A stretch of 64,000 nt of DNA, from NCBI GenBank assembly GCA_964023205.1, contig OZ026835.1:19312968-19376967 (forward strand), read 5' to 3'. The notes below the pieces were generated by a model. That model ran no database searches. It was given only the letters and a program-made list of their open reading frames with translations, and was not told the DNA's origin. Of this stretch, positions 11,771 through 22,567 are shown piece after piece. This DNA comes from Lutraria lutraria (taxonomy: Eukaryota; Mollusca; Bivalvia; Venerida; Mactridae). The position numbers and the translations under genes are program-made. Position 1 is the stretch's first letter. Every line of letters starts with the position of its first letter.

Positions 11771-12555
11771 GATTATATCACGCAGACTGACTTCCTCCTC
11801 ATCTTTTACGATAAAAGTCTCCATTTCGGACCCAATATATTCTGGTAACCTAATATAGGATACATTAGGTCACCATGTGACGTCAAAGCATCCAATGACA
11901 GAAGAGTATTTTTTAGTAGGCGTGATATTATGTTGTATGTATGGTTATGGCACAACTGTATGACTTTTATATAGAATAACTGTATAGAATAATGATGTGT
12001 GTTATATTTCTTATAAATAATGTTTTCACCTCGTAAAGATAAGATGTAATTTGTGACAAAATCTATAAAAATTCTATATTTTGCTATAAACCATACTTCT
12101 TGATGCAAGGAATGTATCTACATTCTTATTTAAGTCTCATTCATGAACATACAATGTTTACAAGACTAACATTATTTTAATTTATGTATTTACAAATAGT
12201 ACACTACTGATTAAATTTTTAATTATAAGTGACTGTCTAATAGTATGTAGCATTATTTGAGAAAGCTAATGCTTAAGAAAGTACATTTGTATGAATGTCT
12301 AAACCTTGACAAAGAAAACTGACATTTCTCTTCATTCAAAATGATATGATACAAAATTGTGCCAAAACCTGTTTTAATATTTTGCAATGTCATGTTTTAT
12401 TTATTAGTAAATGATCCCATTGTGTTTTATACGTATGATGTAAGTTTACGTTAGTGTAGGTAATAATTGCTAATCAATTCACCCTACATCTGATCTTGGA
12501 CGATGTTTTTATCTTTAAAAAAATTGTTTACGCTTATTAGTGCCTCGATTACCAC
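11771..12555. other. Unassigned AT-rich stretch
   Basis: Apart from a 100-codon minus frame (11,806-12,108) with no recognisable domain and AT-driven composition, nothing was seen here. Confidence 0.45.
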
Positions 12556-12670
12556 TGCTGTAAATCCAGTATTATTCGCAATGTTTTCATTTTCGCTAAT
12601 ATTCACGAATGGAAGGCTCCGCGAATTCATAAATCCGCGTAAATTTATTAATATAATGTAATTACTGTTC
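12556..12670. repeat. Fragment of TTCGCG-type MITE
   Basis: ACTGCTGTAAATCCAGTATT, TATTCGCAATGTTTTCATTT and CGCGAATTCATAAATCCGCG resemble the internal pattern of short inverted-repeat elements of the kind at 33,847-34,044. A second fragment lies near 13,320-13,370 (TTCATAAATACGCGAATA). Weakly supported. Confidence 0.3.
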
Positions 12671-12740
12671 GAAGATCATTGTCCGAAACTTTCATTATTA
12701 AATGTGTTGACAGACTGATAAATAAACAGACCACTTGTCG

Positions 12741-13000
12741 GTATGTATAGTGCGAATTTATTAAACTGTCAAAGCTGAATAATTACACGGTCGCTGAATG
12801 TGATTATTTTTAGCTTCATGCCACAGTCGATAGTTTTCGGTTATTTTACCATTAGGGAATTTCTCATTCCACATGTTTATGTAGTACATCGAAGATTATC
12901 GTATCACTTACGAAATTAATCGAAGCTAAAAATAATTTGAGAGCATTGACCGTGAAATTATACGGCTTTGACAGGTTAATAAAATCGCACTATACGTGTA
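12741..13000. mobile_element. 260-bp inverted-repeat element (MITE)
   Basis: The arms 12,741-12,817 and 12,922-13,000 are reverse complements with few mismatches: left GTATAGTGCGAATTTATTAA-like, right TTAATAAAATCGCACTATAC; inner ends ATTATTTTTAGCTTC and GAAGCTAAAAATAAT. The ~100-bp loop is unrelated. No coding content, so a non-autonomous element. Flanking duplication not resolved. Confidence 0.8.
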
Positions 13001-13429
13001 TATTGTGTTTTGTTAACATATTATGGAGTTGTGCTAATTGGTGTTCCTAAAACACATCAAACAAACAAAACATTGTGTGTGTTGCCTGAGGGACAATGTT
13101 TGGTATAATGATCTATTTAAACACATTTCTTAAGAGAACAATAGGGATTAACAGTTCATCACTTTTCTATATTTAATACTGTATTGATTGTAACAGGCTT
13201 TGGTGATTTAATTTTTACAGGTAATGCATGATATAAGTTTCACCCGTTTTATTTATCTATTTATTTATATTATAATTCAAAGCCTTCTCAAAATTTGAAT
13301 TAAGACTTAGCCTTCAGACGCTAATTCATAAATACGCGAATATATTCAGGGTGGGCAAAAACGCGAAATAAAGATCTCTCAAAATGCTCATAATGAACAG
13401 CTCCTTCGTAAGTGCCCCCAATTGTTTTA

Positions 13430-13830
13430 TGGTCCTTTGTCACATGACTGTATTAGTCGAATCCAGTCAGCTTAGTGTCTGCAGACTTGACCCTAGCAAA
13501 AATAGGGTAATGAAATTTATTGATTCATAGTAATATAATATCTAGATAGTTAACATGTACCCAATATAAATGCTTGGTAACTACATTATTTCACCCTATT
13601 TACTATGTGTTTATATTATGTAAACAATGTATAATAAAGATTAGGACATGCATGTATTTAGGTCGTCTGATCTTTATCAAATCACATCATCATAATTGAC
13701 AGTGGTCAGACAGATGTTTGGCAGATAAGATATAGCGACCAGTCATTTGGCATATCAGTCCTGTAATGTGATTGGTTGATTTAACCTGTCAATCAAAATC
13801 TGTTGTAAAGGCAGACCAGTGTAGCCACAC
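13430..13830. repeat. Fragments related to elements F and G of the 24-29 kb region
   Basis: TCAGCTTAGTGTCTGCAGAC and TTGACCCTAG match element F at 23,908-23,935. The reverse complement of 13,690-13,810 (GATTTTGATTGACAGGTTAA, CCAATCA, CAAACATCTGTC) matches 28,352-28,460. The piece includes CCAAT boxes on both strands but no gene. Confidence 0.55.
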
Positions 13831-13886
13831 CCACTTGTGTAGTAACTAATGTCTGTCATTATGATATAAACAATAATATTCATGTA

Positions 13887-15065
13887 TAGTCCAACCTGTC
13901 TTAAGCAGCCAGTCAAGGGAAATGACCAAATTGGCTGCTTAAGGCAGGTGACCACTTTACAGAGGTTAATATCAGTACCATTTTTCACTAATCTTTGTTT
14001 TATTAATACAGGTTTAGTGCTATACACTATGATTACCCAGTAAATATAATAGTACAGCTATCAACATTTAGTACAGAAAAATACAAAAGGAAGAGAAATT
14101 AACAATTTATGTATTACATGTACTATTTATTTTAGTTACCAACCAATCCAAAAATAAGGCAGACGACAGTATTTTCCCTACATTTTCCGTAAGATACGTA
14201 CATACGTCTCCGTACTTTTTAATACCGAACAATCGGACCGTAGAGCGAGCGTTTATTCATTATTAGTATAATTAGTTTTATTCGGCGATGTTTCGACTTT
14301 ATCCTTTAACATAGACAAAGCGAAAGTAGATTTTCGGAAAGTCGTTTGGTCATCTGGTAGATTTAAAACAACTATGACGTGTACTTAAGTGAAAGCATGT
14401 TTGTCAATTATTTGTTTCTGAACAACTGCTTTTGAATTAATAAGTGATGAAAATTTGCATGTTGAATTTCCATTTCACAAATTATAATGTCCCTTAATTC
14501 ATTGATTACAACAATAGGTGTTATTTTCTTTTGTTGAAGTGCCTTAGATTTAATTGCATTGACGATAAACTTCTCAACACCTCACCTTTTTGATAATTAC
14601 AGCATAATTTGCACTTTGCTTACATCAAAACACCGACCTAATTCAATAGAACTGTGGTCAACACGTCGTGTGTTGCATAGACGAAACATAGTATCTGATT
14701 GGATGCCGATATATGGCGGAGTGTGTCGTTAATCTCTGCTAAATTGTGGGTCAAAGGTTATCTAAATTTAGCGGGGTTTTTTTTGTGACATAATGTGTAT
14801 TTCAGCGATGTTTATATTGGAATTTCGCGCTTGGCTGGTGACCATTTAATGCGGATTAAATATGGTATTTGAGATTAAATTAACTGGCCGCTGGCCAGTG
14901 ACCGTTAAATGCGAATAAAATATGGTATTTGGGATGAAATTAACTGGCCGCTGGCCGCGTTTGCCAGGTGACCGTTTTATCCATGGTAAATATAGAATGA
15001 ATTTCGTTGGCCGTTAAAAGGAGGTGACCGCTGATTCCAGGTGACCATAAGGCAAGGTTAGACTG
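13887..15065. mobile_element. 1.18-kb TIR element with TA duplication
   Basis: Left end TAGTCCAACCTGTCTTAAG; reverse complement of right end CAGTCTAACCTTGCCTTATG; both are flanked by TA (13,885-13,886 and 15,066-15,067). The inner left part is itself palindromic (TTAAGCAGCC / GGCTGCTTAAGGCAG). The right part repeats a ~60-bp unit (TAACTGGCCGCTGGCC, GGTGACCGTTAAATGCG, AATATGGTATTTGGGAT) two to three times. No transposase seen. The family resembles dispersed invertebrate repeats with GAACCTGCCTTAAGCGGTCA ends. Confidence 0.65.
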
Positions 15066-15365
15066 TATGTCTATACATTATCACTTTTATAGACTCTAGT
15101 GTTGGTACAATCTTAAATTAAGTATTTCATCAATTATAATAAAAAGATATAATAAACAACAACAAAAAAATTGTACAAAACTACGTATGTGCACCTTTCC
15201 CATTAATACATGCTTTATATACATTTTCCTCCATTTAACGTAACGTCAAATGTTACATGAACGCCACGTGCATTGTCTATAGTAGTGAAAATCGATATTT
15301 TAGCTGGTGTACAGGTTAATTATGACCAGTGAAAATAAACTGCTGCGAAAGTCTTTAATGAAATA

Positions 15366-15553
15366 CGGTGCAACCTCTCCAAAGCAACACCCTTTGTGAG
15401 AAGCAAAATTATATTTTCAATTTGTTGAGAAGTTGTTGCTCTGGAGTCTGGAGAGGTTGAATCAATAGTTAAATGGTGCAGTTGAAAGAAATCAAGCTGC
15501 CGTTGAAGGGAGATTGTTGCTCAAGAGAGGGCCGCTCCGGAGAGGTTGTACTG
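15366..15553. mobile_element. 188-bp MITE (CAACCTCTCC ends, TA duplication)
   Basis: The left end CGGTGCAACCTCTCCAAAGC and the reverse complement of the right end CAGTACAACCTCTCCGGAGC match, and both are bordered by TA. The interior alternates GTTGCTC and GAGAGG motifs. A larger relative is at 34,062-34,445. Non-coding; the frame overlapping it is incidental. Confidence 0.75.
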
Positions 15554-16740
15554 TATGTCCATAGTATCGATTGGTAAGAATAACTGTAATATTGCTCTTT
15601 ATTATTTTTCACAAAAATGTTGCCGTTTACCTGATCCATCAAATTATTTTGCCCAAACACTAAACAATTCTTAGCAGTTTATGTTATAAAAAGGTAGCAT
15701 ATTTTCCTCTTTAACTTGTTTGTATTAATTTTACAAAACACATTACTAATCCTCTACTACGACATTTTGACATCAATTCTAATGACATGGTGATTCTCCG
15801 ACTTCAATGCATGACATATATTTTTGTTTGGTATTTACTGCCAGTATGCTTTTTCCAAATGAAATAGTGGCTTTAATAGCACTTTGGCATAATCACGATA
15901 ATGTACTTCATAATGTCACTGATACATGTAGAACGCATCGTGTCCTCCTGTGAGGATCTTTTAATCGAATGTAATGAACAAACAAGTATAACAAAATTTT
16001 GTGAAGTTCTAGATGTATTAGATGCTTCACTATACTTTATGTATAAAAAGAGCTTTAAATAGCTGAAAACAGGCTCAATTAATTTTCTACGATATATCAT
16101 TCTGGTAATGAGATGAACAAATTTATTTAGCTGTAGCTCCGAGGTAACGTTGAGGTCACACAGTTCAAAAGTCATAATTTTGGTCTTTTTAGCATGTCCG
16201 CTCTGTAACTTTTTCATTGATCTTAGGATTTTGAAATAACTTCCATTAGATGATGTTTTGCGCGCAACTCCCATGATTGTAGCTTTGAACAAGGTCTATG
16301 CAGCATGTGGAGGTATTTGTCAGTAATTATCTTAGTTTTCATAAGGACAATTTGATGAACCGCATTCTTATAAAATATCATATAAAACAATCTACATATT
16401 ATATAAAAAAATAAAGAATCTTCATTAATTAATTTTATCCCTTGATGTTTATAAAATAATTGTACAATACTGAGTACTTTACCGCGTTATAATCACTTAA
16501 AATGGTCTGGACCAAAGAATATCTATGACTTCAAAGACGGAAGCATCAGCAAAATAAATAAAAGCTTCCTGAAACGACTTTGTAATTCTGACCAATATTT
16601 TCAAGACTACAGTTATGTAACACAAACCTTAATACATTTGTTTCTAAACCTATTTGAGTCCTTGTATGAACACCAGTTAATGTATTTGTTTTGGAAAGTA
16701 AAATGTCAAGCAGCTAACATAGCTTTTATACAGCAAATTT
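15554..16740. other. Unassigned stretch
   Basis: The only long frame is 139 codons on the minus strand (15,873-16,292). It is lysine-, serine- and isoleucine-rich, with no motif I recognise, no upstream splice or promoter signal and no homolog nearby. It is left uncalled, though it is the longest non-repetitive frame of the window and could be a decayed fragment of an element protein. Confidence 0.4.
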
Positions 16741-16990
16741 AAATCAGTGGTAACGTGCTGCCCGGCTGTCAACCCAGAGGTCCCAGGATTTCTGAAATTC
16801 TATTCATAGTATTTCCCTCTATATCGGACCGTCTGTATCATATATCTATATCTTACTTCTGGGGCTTTTCTCAGTCTGTCCCTCTGGTCAGATCATGATG
16901 TATTTGCTCTGGTAGAGGATGCACTGTGACCTGTGCCCTTGTGGCTGCAACATATGAAAAGCGCCTTTGGACGTGCTGGTATGATAATGT
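16741..16990 (+). mobile_element. SINE-like element, tRNA-derived head
   Basis: Opens with a tRNA-like AATCAGTGGTAACGTGCTG, then CTGTCAACCCAGAGGTCCCA (a decayed B-box region), a ~150-bp body, and closes with CATATGAAAAGCGCCTTTGG and ACGTGCTGGTATGATAATG. I know comparable tails (AAAAGCGC...) from mollusc SINEs. A second head fragment of the same type is at 17,657. Confidence 0.5.
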
Positions 16991-17239
16991 ATGTTTGAAT
17001 ATTGATAAAATCCATATCATTTACTGCTTTGCTGATTTTGTCATTTATTCATAAGTTATTGATACTATTGATCAGATACAATGTATGATCAGTCTATTTC
17101 TTCCTTGAGTTTTGTTCATCAAGGAAGGCCTAGAATTGCACGCATTATTAATATTCAGATGTACTTGTTCCGTTGTTAAAACGTGTGTCAACAAGGTACA
17201 AACTGAAGGGGTTGGTTACATTGATAATTCCAACTTATG

Positions 17240-18044
17240 TGCAAAGTGGATAATGTGAATTAATGTCCGCAGACATCCATTTTCTTATAAATAGGCAAGC
17301 AGTTTCATTCAATTCTATTATCTAAAACTATATCTAAAATGTTCATATTTTTAAAAACAATGTTATATTCTTAAGTACATGAAACATTGAAAGTTTAAAG
17401 AATACAATTGGCGGAAAGAAGTACAAAAAATCACTGTTAAGTAAAAGTAGTGAATGTCTGTGGATGTCCGCAGACATCCATTTTCTTATTAATAGGCAAG
17501 CAGTTTCATTTAATTATATTATCTAAAACTATATTTAAAATGTTCATATTTGAAAAACATTGTTTCTCCCAAGTACATGAAACATTTAAAGTGTAAATGA
17601 ATATAACTGGTGTTATAAAAAAATATTTGCTTTTTAGTCAAAGTAGTGAATATATGCGGAGATAGCTCAGTGGTAACATGCTGAGCTGTCAATCACTAAA
17701 ACTGAATTTAATATGGTATTTTTTAATATGATGTTTTACCCGAGTAACATGTATCATTTATAATGTTGAAATGCATTACTGGTGGAAAGAAGTACAAAAC
17801 ATTGCTGTTTAAACTCATAGTACCGAACAGTCGTGGATGTCCGCCGACATCTATGGACATCCATTTTCTAAGGAGTGTATAAGCAGTTATGGTCAATTCT
17901 ATTAATGATCACTTTATTTCTTTTTCTTTTTAATTAGGTATTGTTTCATTCAAATAACATGCATCATTTAAAGTTTAAATACATTATTATAATGACTGAA
18001 ATATATTTCTTATTGAGTAAGTCAAGTACCAATCATATCCGCGG
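17240..18044 (-). repeat. Right subterminal repeat cluster, about four units
   Basis: Direct units start near 17,260, 17,455, 17,650 and 17,830. They carry GTGGATGTCCGCAGACATCC (near-perfect palindrome), TTCTTATWAATAGGCAAGCA, ATCTAAAACTATAT and CATTTAAAGTTTAAA. They are inverted relative to the left cluster: its reverse complement has CAATTCTATTCACTATGACC where these have CAATTCTATTATCTAAAACT. They are more diverged from each other than the left units are. The last runs into the terminal CCGCGG. Confidence 0.7.
17657..17697 (+). repeat. tRNA-like head fragment (A box)
   Basis: GAGATAGCTCAGTGGTAACA then TGCTGAGCTGTCAATC has a textbook A box (TAGCTCAGTGG) but no B box follows. It sits inside the third right subterminal unit, so it is a 5' fragment of a SINE insertion or a captured tRNA piece. 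Confidence 0.5.
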
Positions 18045-19340
18045 ATATGGTCAAGACAATAACAGGTCATGATCGCTTTTCTACACCCAATTGTGCAAAT
18101 TGTTTAGAATTATTCGAATAAATTATTCAGATTCATTATTTTAAGAGAAATATTTATATTTATATATGTTTCTAAAAGGAAATTTAAGTCCATTCCGTTC
18201 ACCACCGAAATGGTAACCGGGTAACTTGGGTGATAACTCGTACCTATCCATTCTCTAACACGGCATTTTTGGGTAGACGTGCCATATATCTGTTTAAAAA
18301 ATGCTTGAAAAGGAGCATAATATTCATAATTTAAAAAAATGAATATTTTAAGAACAGTAATAATGAACATTATTGACTGTTACTCCATAAATAAACAAAC
18401 ATAAATGGATGTCCATGGACATCCGGATGTCCACTGTTTAGTCATACCCGCTTTTCACCTACTAAGTGTCACATAAGGTAGATCTAACCAAGAAAAGTTG
18501 CATTTTTGAATTTTGAAATTGTTTACTCACTTTCTTATAATAACAGTGTCGTATTTATTTCTGTCATATGTTTTTGCAAGTGTTTTTAGCTCACCTGATT
18601 TCATCGGAATCAGATCTAGGGTGCTTCCCTGTTGTATGGTAAACAAAAACAAAATTTATGAAAGATATATCATCATCTACATTTCAAATTTGATTACTAT
18701 TATTTATTGCTTATTTGATCATTTTTTACTGTACAGGGCTTTCATTAGACATCAAAAGTTGAATATCAAAAGAAATATGACTTTAGCTCAGTCATTCACA
18801 AGAGGTTTCCCTATCATGCTATAGGGGACATCATGTTTGTAAACAAAAGGAACCATTCTCGTGCATGCGCACTTAATTGCTGGTGGGCAAAAAACAGTAA
18901 CGGTCGATATGATGCGATATAAATGTATTGATCCGTTGTAGAATGACATCTAAGTATTTGATTGTAATAAATAGCTTGTGATTATGTCAAAAACACGTTT
19001 CATAGTGAAATTTAATACTGAACAATATAATGACCAATCTTTTGTTTCCTGATTCGCATAAAGTTGATCAAATCTAGTTAATCTACATGAAGTGTCGAAC
19101 ACTCCATCGTTGTAGTCAACAATTTATGCAAGTCATTGTTGTGCCAAATACTTATAATATTGTAATGCATTTAATGATAAAATATGCATGCAATTCATGT
19201 TATTATACCTCATGTGACTTATTTACTCTATAGTCTTATGTGACGTCAGAGGGTGACAATCAGTAATGACATTACATTTCAGCCCGTTTGCCATAACAAA
19301 ACTGCCTTCACGTGCTCACGCGATATTACTGGGTGTCAGG
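18045..19340. other. Unassigned stretch outside the TIR element
   Basis: No credible gene. It contains a fragment TTTTTAGCTCACCTGATTTC (18,585) of the dispersed GTGAGC family and a GGATGTCC palindrome (listed separately) resembling the subterminal repeats. The 86- and 103-codon frames have no recognised similarity. Confidence 0.45.
18407..18436. repeat. Perfect palindrome GGATGTCCATGGACATCC
   Basis: The 18-bp palindrome is followed at once by another GGATGTCC and then ACTGTTTAGTCA, the same wording as in the subterminal units of the 8.4-kb element. It lies ~360 bp outside that element's apparent right end, so it is either a stray subterminal unit or evidence that the element extends further. 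Confidence 0.7.
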
Positions 19341-19532
19341 TTTTTAGCTCACATGTCACAAAGTGAGCTATTAGGATCACTCTCCGTCCGGCGTCGTGCG
19401 GTGTGCGTCGTGCATCGTCAAACTTTATGTTGTGACCACACTAGGGGCCACATTTTTGGCTCAATTTTAGCAAAACTGGGTCAGAACGTTAATATCAACA
19501 AAATCTCGGACGAGTTCAATATTGGGCCATAT
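19341..19532 (+). repeat. 5' end of the GTGAGC dispersed repeat
   Basis: Starts TTTTTAGCTCACATGTCACA and AAGTGAGCTATTAGGATCAC, then CCGTCCGGCGTCGTGCG, CACTAGGGGCCACATTTTTG and GAGTTCAATATTGGGCCA. It matches 59,833-59,990. The copy stops where the 3' modules should start and is continued by an unrelated repeat. The 89-codon frame over it is incidental. Confidence 0.8.
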
Positions 19533-19815
19533 TAAGTTGACGTGTCATGCGCAAAAACTGTTGCTTACTCAAAGGTCAAGGTTACAGTGGACACTTATAT
19601 ATTTACGTTCATTCCTTATATTGAAATAGTGAAAGTACATGTAGTTGTGTGTTTACCACACTTAGGTAAACTTTACCTCCCACTATGGGTAGCATTCCCA
19701 AGCAACCTGCTCTATTTTGTATTCACGTATTTGCCAAAAAACACTCATTTCTGTTTCCAGTGTGAAATGGAGGGGGCATCCGTGTCCTACGGACACATTT
19801 CTAGTTTTGATCCTG
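19533..19815 (+). repeat. Repeat tail ending in TCCGTGTCCTACGGACACAT
   Basis: Contains CTCAAAGGTCAAGGTTACAG and closes with GGAGGGGGCATCCGTGTCC and TACGGACACATTTCTAGTT, an end I know from dispersed bivalve repeats. It includes an AGGTCAAGGTT nuclear-receptor-like motif. The junction with the preceding GTGAGC head suggests recombination between two families. The 110-codon frame here is not considered a gene. Confidence 0.6.
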
Positions 19816-21491
19816 TATTTGAACTCAGGAGACGGATATCGTCAAGTCTAAATTGTTTCAATATTCATATGTAGAGTACAATAATTATTATTTCAGGTAT
19901 AAATAACGTACACAAACTGTAACTTGGCAGGAACAGTAACTCGTCACTTTTCATTCATTTTTGTTATCTCCCTTTTATGGCATCATCAAAAAGTTTGAAG
20001 GCGGACATTTTTGAAAGGCAAATATTTCTTTATTTTATCTGTACATCCCAACATGTATTACTACTTATAAATTGTATTTGAATATTAAGTCAAAAGAAAA
20101 CACACCTTTTGATGAACACAGGCGACGACAAGTTGCAAATTTAGGTGTCTCAGGCGAAAGGTCACTGTACAATGTAAACACGCATATTTGTTATTTTACA
20201 CGTGTGAATGGTGTTCTAGAATAATTTGTCTTGCAGGATTTGTCACTCTGTGATAAGAAATTTTCCTTGAACACACTTTGATGAATGTGAAATAAAATTG
20301 ACAAGTCTGGGACCCCATTGTCGACTTATTCTACCCTTTCCACCATGCAAAATTACTAATTAAAGTCTTCTTTTTGGTGTTGAGTTGTTTTAACAAATCA
20401 TTTAACTATGTATACGCTATTCTCGAGACATTTAGTAAGGATTTCTAATTAAAGAAATGAACATGTTTTGAATTCAAAGAACTTTTTAAAATCTGCTAGC
20501 ACTCTATTAGTCAATAACTATACTTAACGAAATATCCTATTTTTCGATGAAGACGGTGATAGCATGGATGAGCCCATGAATAATAAAAGCTCTGAAGGTT
20601 CTGTTGTTGTTCGGAACTACAAAGCAATCAAAGTTACATTTCTTTGTAGAGTGAGGTATTGGGCTGAGTTTTGGAAATAAATTGAACTCTGATCAAGTTA
20701 GTTGAAAGACTACATGAATTTCAAAAACTGATGTTACTCATCTTATCTTATTTACTGATTTTCAAATACCTTGATTCAGTAGGTTTGAATTATTTGCTCG
20801 GCATGCATGAATTTTTATGCAGACCAAAGTACTACACTTTTCTACACCCGCCATGCAATTGTTAAAGTTGTTTCCGTTCTATGTGCTTTCAGTACTTTAA
20901 CTTATGTTTCCTCAAATCATCACCACAAGTAGTTCAGCAATTAGCATATTCAACATGTGAATTGTGATGTCATCATTTCTTGAAAAGCGCATGCTGATAG
21001 TAAATATTGCGATATTTCGAGGTAGAGGATTATTTAGATTTTTACGACACTTTAGTAAATATATTCATTGCTCGTTGACGATTTTGCATATCCATCTGAT
21101 TTTGACTTGAATGCACGTAATATTTGTATTCACATTTATGCCATTGAATTGTAAAAAATGGAACTATTTTCGTAGGCGGGAGGTTAGTGGAAGCTCAAGA
21201 TTCTGTAAGTAGGAAAAATTTCCCGAACAACTGTTGAGAAATGGACAAAACATTGCATTCGTACCGAACAACAAAAACAAAGAATGTGTGAAATTACCAA
21301 CTGTTGTTGACAAACAAAGGAAAGATATGCTTAAACTCAAAAGAAATGAGAAGAAGAATAAAACAAGGAGTCAGAACAAAGTGACATTAAGAGACATTAT
21401 GTATTATGTACTGTGTATTATATAAAGAGCATTTATTAGAATGGTGAATCTTATAGATTCACATTGAACTATTATTGACATTCAACATCAT

Positions 21492-21996
21492 CAAGGACTT
21501 ATATACATACATGGATTCGCAACTTCCGTATTAACCATTTAAAGTAATCAAATCCCGCGATAATAAGACGTGAATCAACGGGAATACAAGCTATTGTTTA
21601 CAAAAGCGAAAATACGAAAATATCCGTGGTAATCCGAATGATAATAACAGCGAAAATATCCGTGGTATTCCGAATGTTTAATCTCGGAGACGAAAGGATT
21701 ATAATAGATGTCCGCCATCTTGGAATTTAAAATGTTCGACTGATGCCTTTTTCAATGCTTATACTTAGACTTTGTGGATTATAAATGTATCTCAATATCT
21801 TTAAGGAATTTGTTGCATCCTTTACCAATTTCCCGTGCCCAATTGCCTGAGTTTTTTAGTATAATCAAATTCGTAAACACCCAATTACAGCTGTCGGACA
21901 TTGCCGAGTATATAGCAATGCATTGTGGGATCGCCGAACGATATCATTTGAGCTATTTTTAGCAGTTGCGAATCCATGTATGTATATAAGTCCTTG
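21492..21996. mobile_element. 505-bp MITE with perfect 33-bp TIRs and 7-bp duplication
   Basis: The left arm starts CAAGGACTTATATACATACA and runs to CGCAACT at 21,524. The right arm (21,964-21,996) is its exact reverse complement. The flanks ACATCAT (21,485-21,491) and ACATCAT (21,997-22,003) are identical. Inside, a 30-odd-bp motif around AATATCCGTGGTA and TCCGAATG is duplicated at 21,619 and 21,656, and TCCGCCATCTTGGAA (21,712) resembles a YY1 site. No transposase. Perfect arms suggest recent activity. Confidence 0.8.
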
Positions 21997-22124
21997 ACAT
22001 CATATACCTTCATGTAACGTTGAAAGTAAATAGCAAGATATGTTTTAGGTTTAATGTTTATATTAACTATTGTTACTCTTAAAATAAAGTTCAAAGCTGT
22101 TCAGATTAAAAGGTTGTGTTCAAA

Positions 22125-22278
22125 GTTGTCGTCTCAGGCGCTAGTCACATTATCTTATATTTAATTTATATGCTTCTATTATTATATGATAGAGAATACT
22201 CTCTAATATTCTCTATTATTGTATATAAGTATAGAAAATTAAACATAAGATAATGTGACTAGCGCCTACGGTTGCAAC
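22125..22278. mobile_element. 154-bp inverted-repeat element
   Basis: The arms GTTGTCGTCTCAGGCGCTAG / TCACATTATCTTATATTTAA and the inverse on the right (ATAAGATAATGTGACTAGCG then CCTACGGTTGCAAC) pair over ~40 bp. The centre (GAGAATACTCTCTAATATTC) is itself partly palindromic. Non-coding. Confidence 0.7.
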
Positions 22279-22567
22279 ATTGTGATTTTTTAACAAAGTT
22301 ATTTGTATGATGACTTAATGTCACTGGTAGTGACAAGTTATGGTTCCAAGAGTCTGTAAGTCGGCAGGCTCACCCTTGCCGTAATCAGAGACCTATTCAT
22401 CCAATTCAAAGGTGCTAGATACATGGAGAATGGTTTAAAAGGCGCCTAAGGGGTTCAGGTATATATTGGGACACAGAAAATATGCTCAGAATTATAAAGA
22501 AATCCACCGGAACCTCATTTATAACTAAAAGTGACGAGTTTCGGTTTGTGTATGTTACAGGTATATT

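Larger units (their letters stand above)
9619..18044. mobile_element. Large (8.4 kb) terminal-inverted-repeat element
   Basis: The left end reads CCGCGGATATGATCGATACT then TGACTTACTGCATAAGAA. The reverse complement of the right end (18,044 inward) reads CCGCGGATATGATTGGTACT then TGACTTACTCAATAAGAA. Similarity continues for ~100 bp through ATTTAAACTTTAAAT and TATTTGARTRAAA. Inside each end are several diverged copies of a ~200-250-bp unit in inverted orientation to the other end. No transposase was recognised, and smaller elements are nested inside. The extent is inferred from the matching ends; the target duplication is unclear. A nested pile-up of two separate elements is the alternative. 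Confidence 0.6.
19906..22562. mobile_element. Possible 2.65-kb inverted-repeat element
   Basis: The left side has GTACACAAAC and AACTCGTCACTTTT (19,938-19,951). The right side has the inverses AAAAGTGACGAGTT (22,527-22,540) and GTTTGTGTATGTTACAG. The left arm carries an extra ~18 bp between the two motifs. No coding frame of note inside; two smaller inverted-repeat elements lie within. Support is limited to short arms. Confidence 0.35.

Noticed and set aside
11511..11858. 115-codon plus-strand frame and overlapping minus-strand frame
   Set aside because: Both are produced by the palindromic MITE at 11,553-11,770; the repeated RFCGKPY peptide is the hairpin core read in frame.
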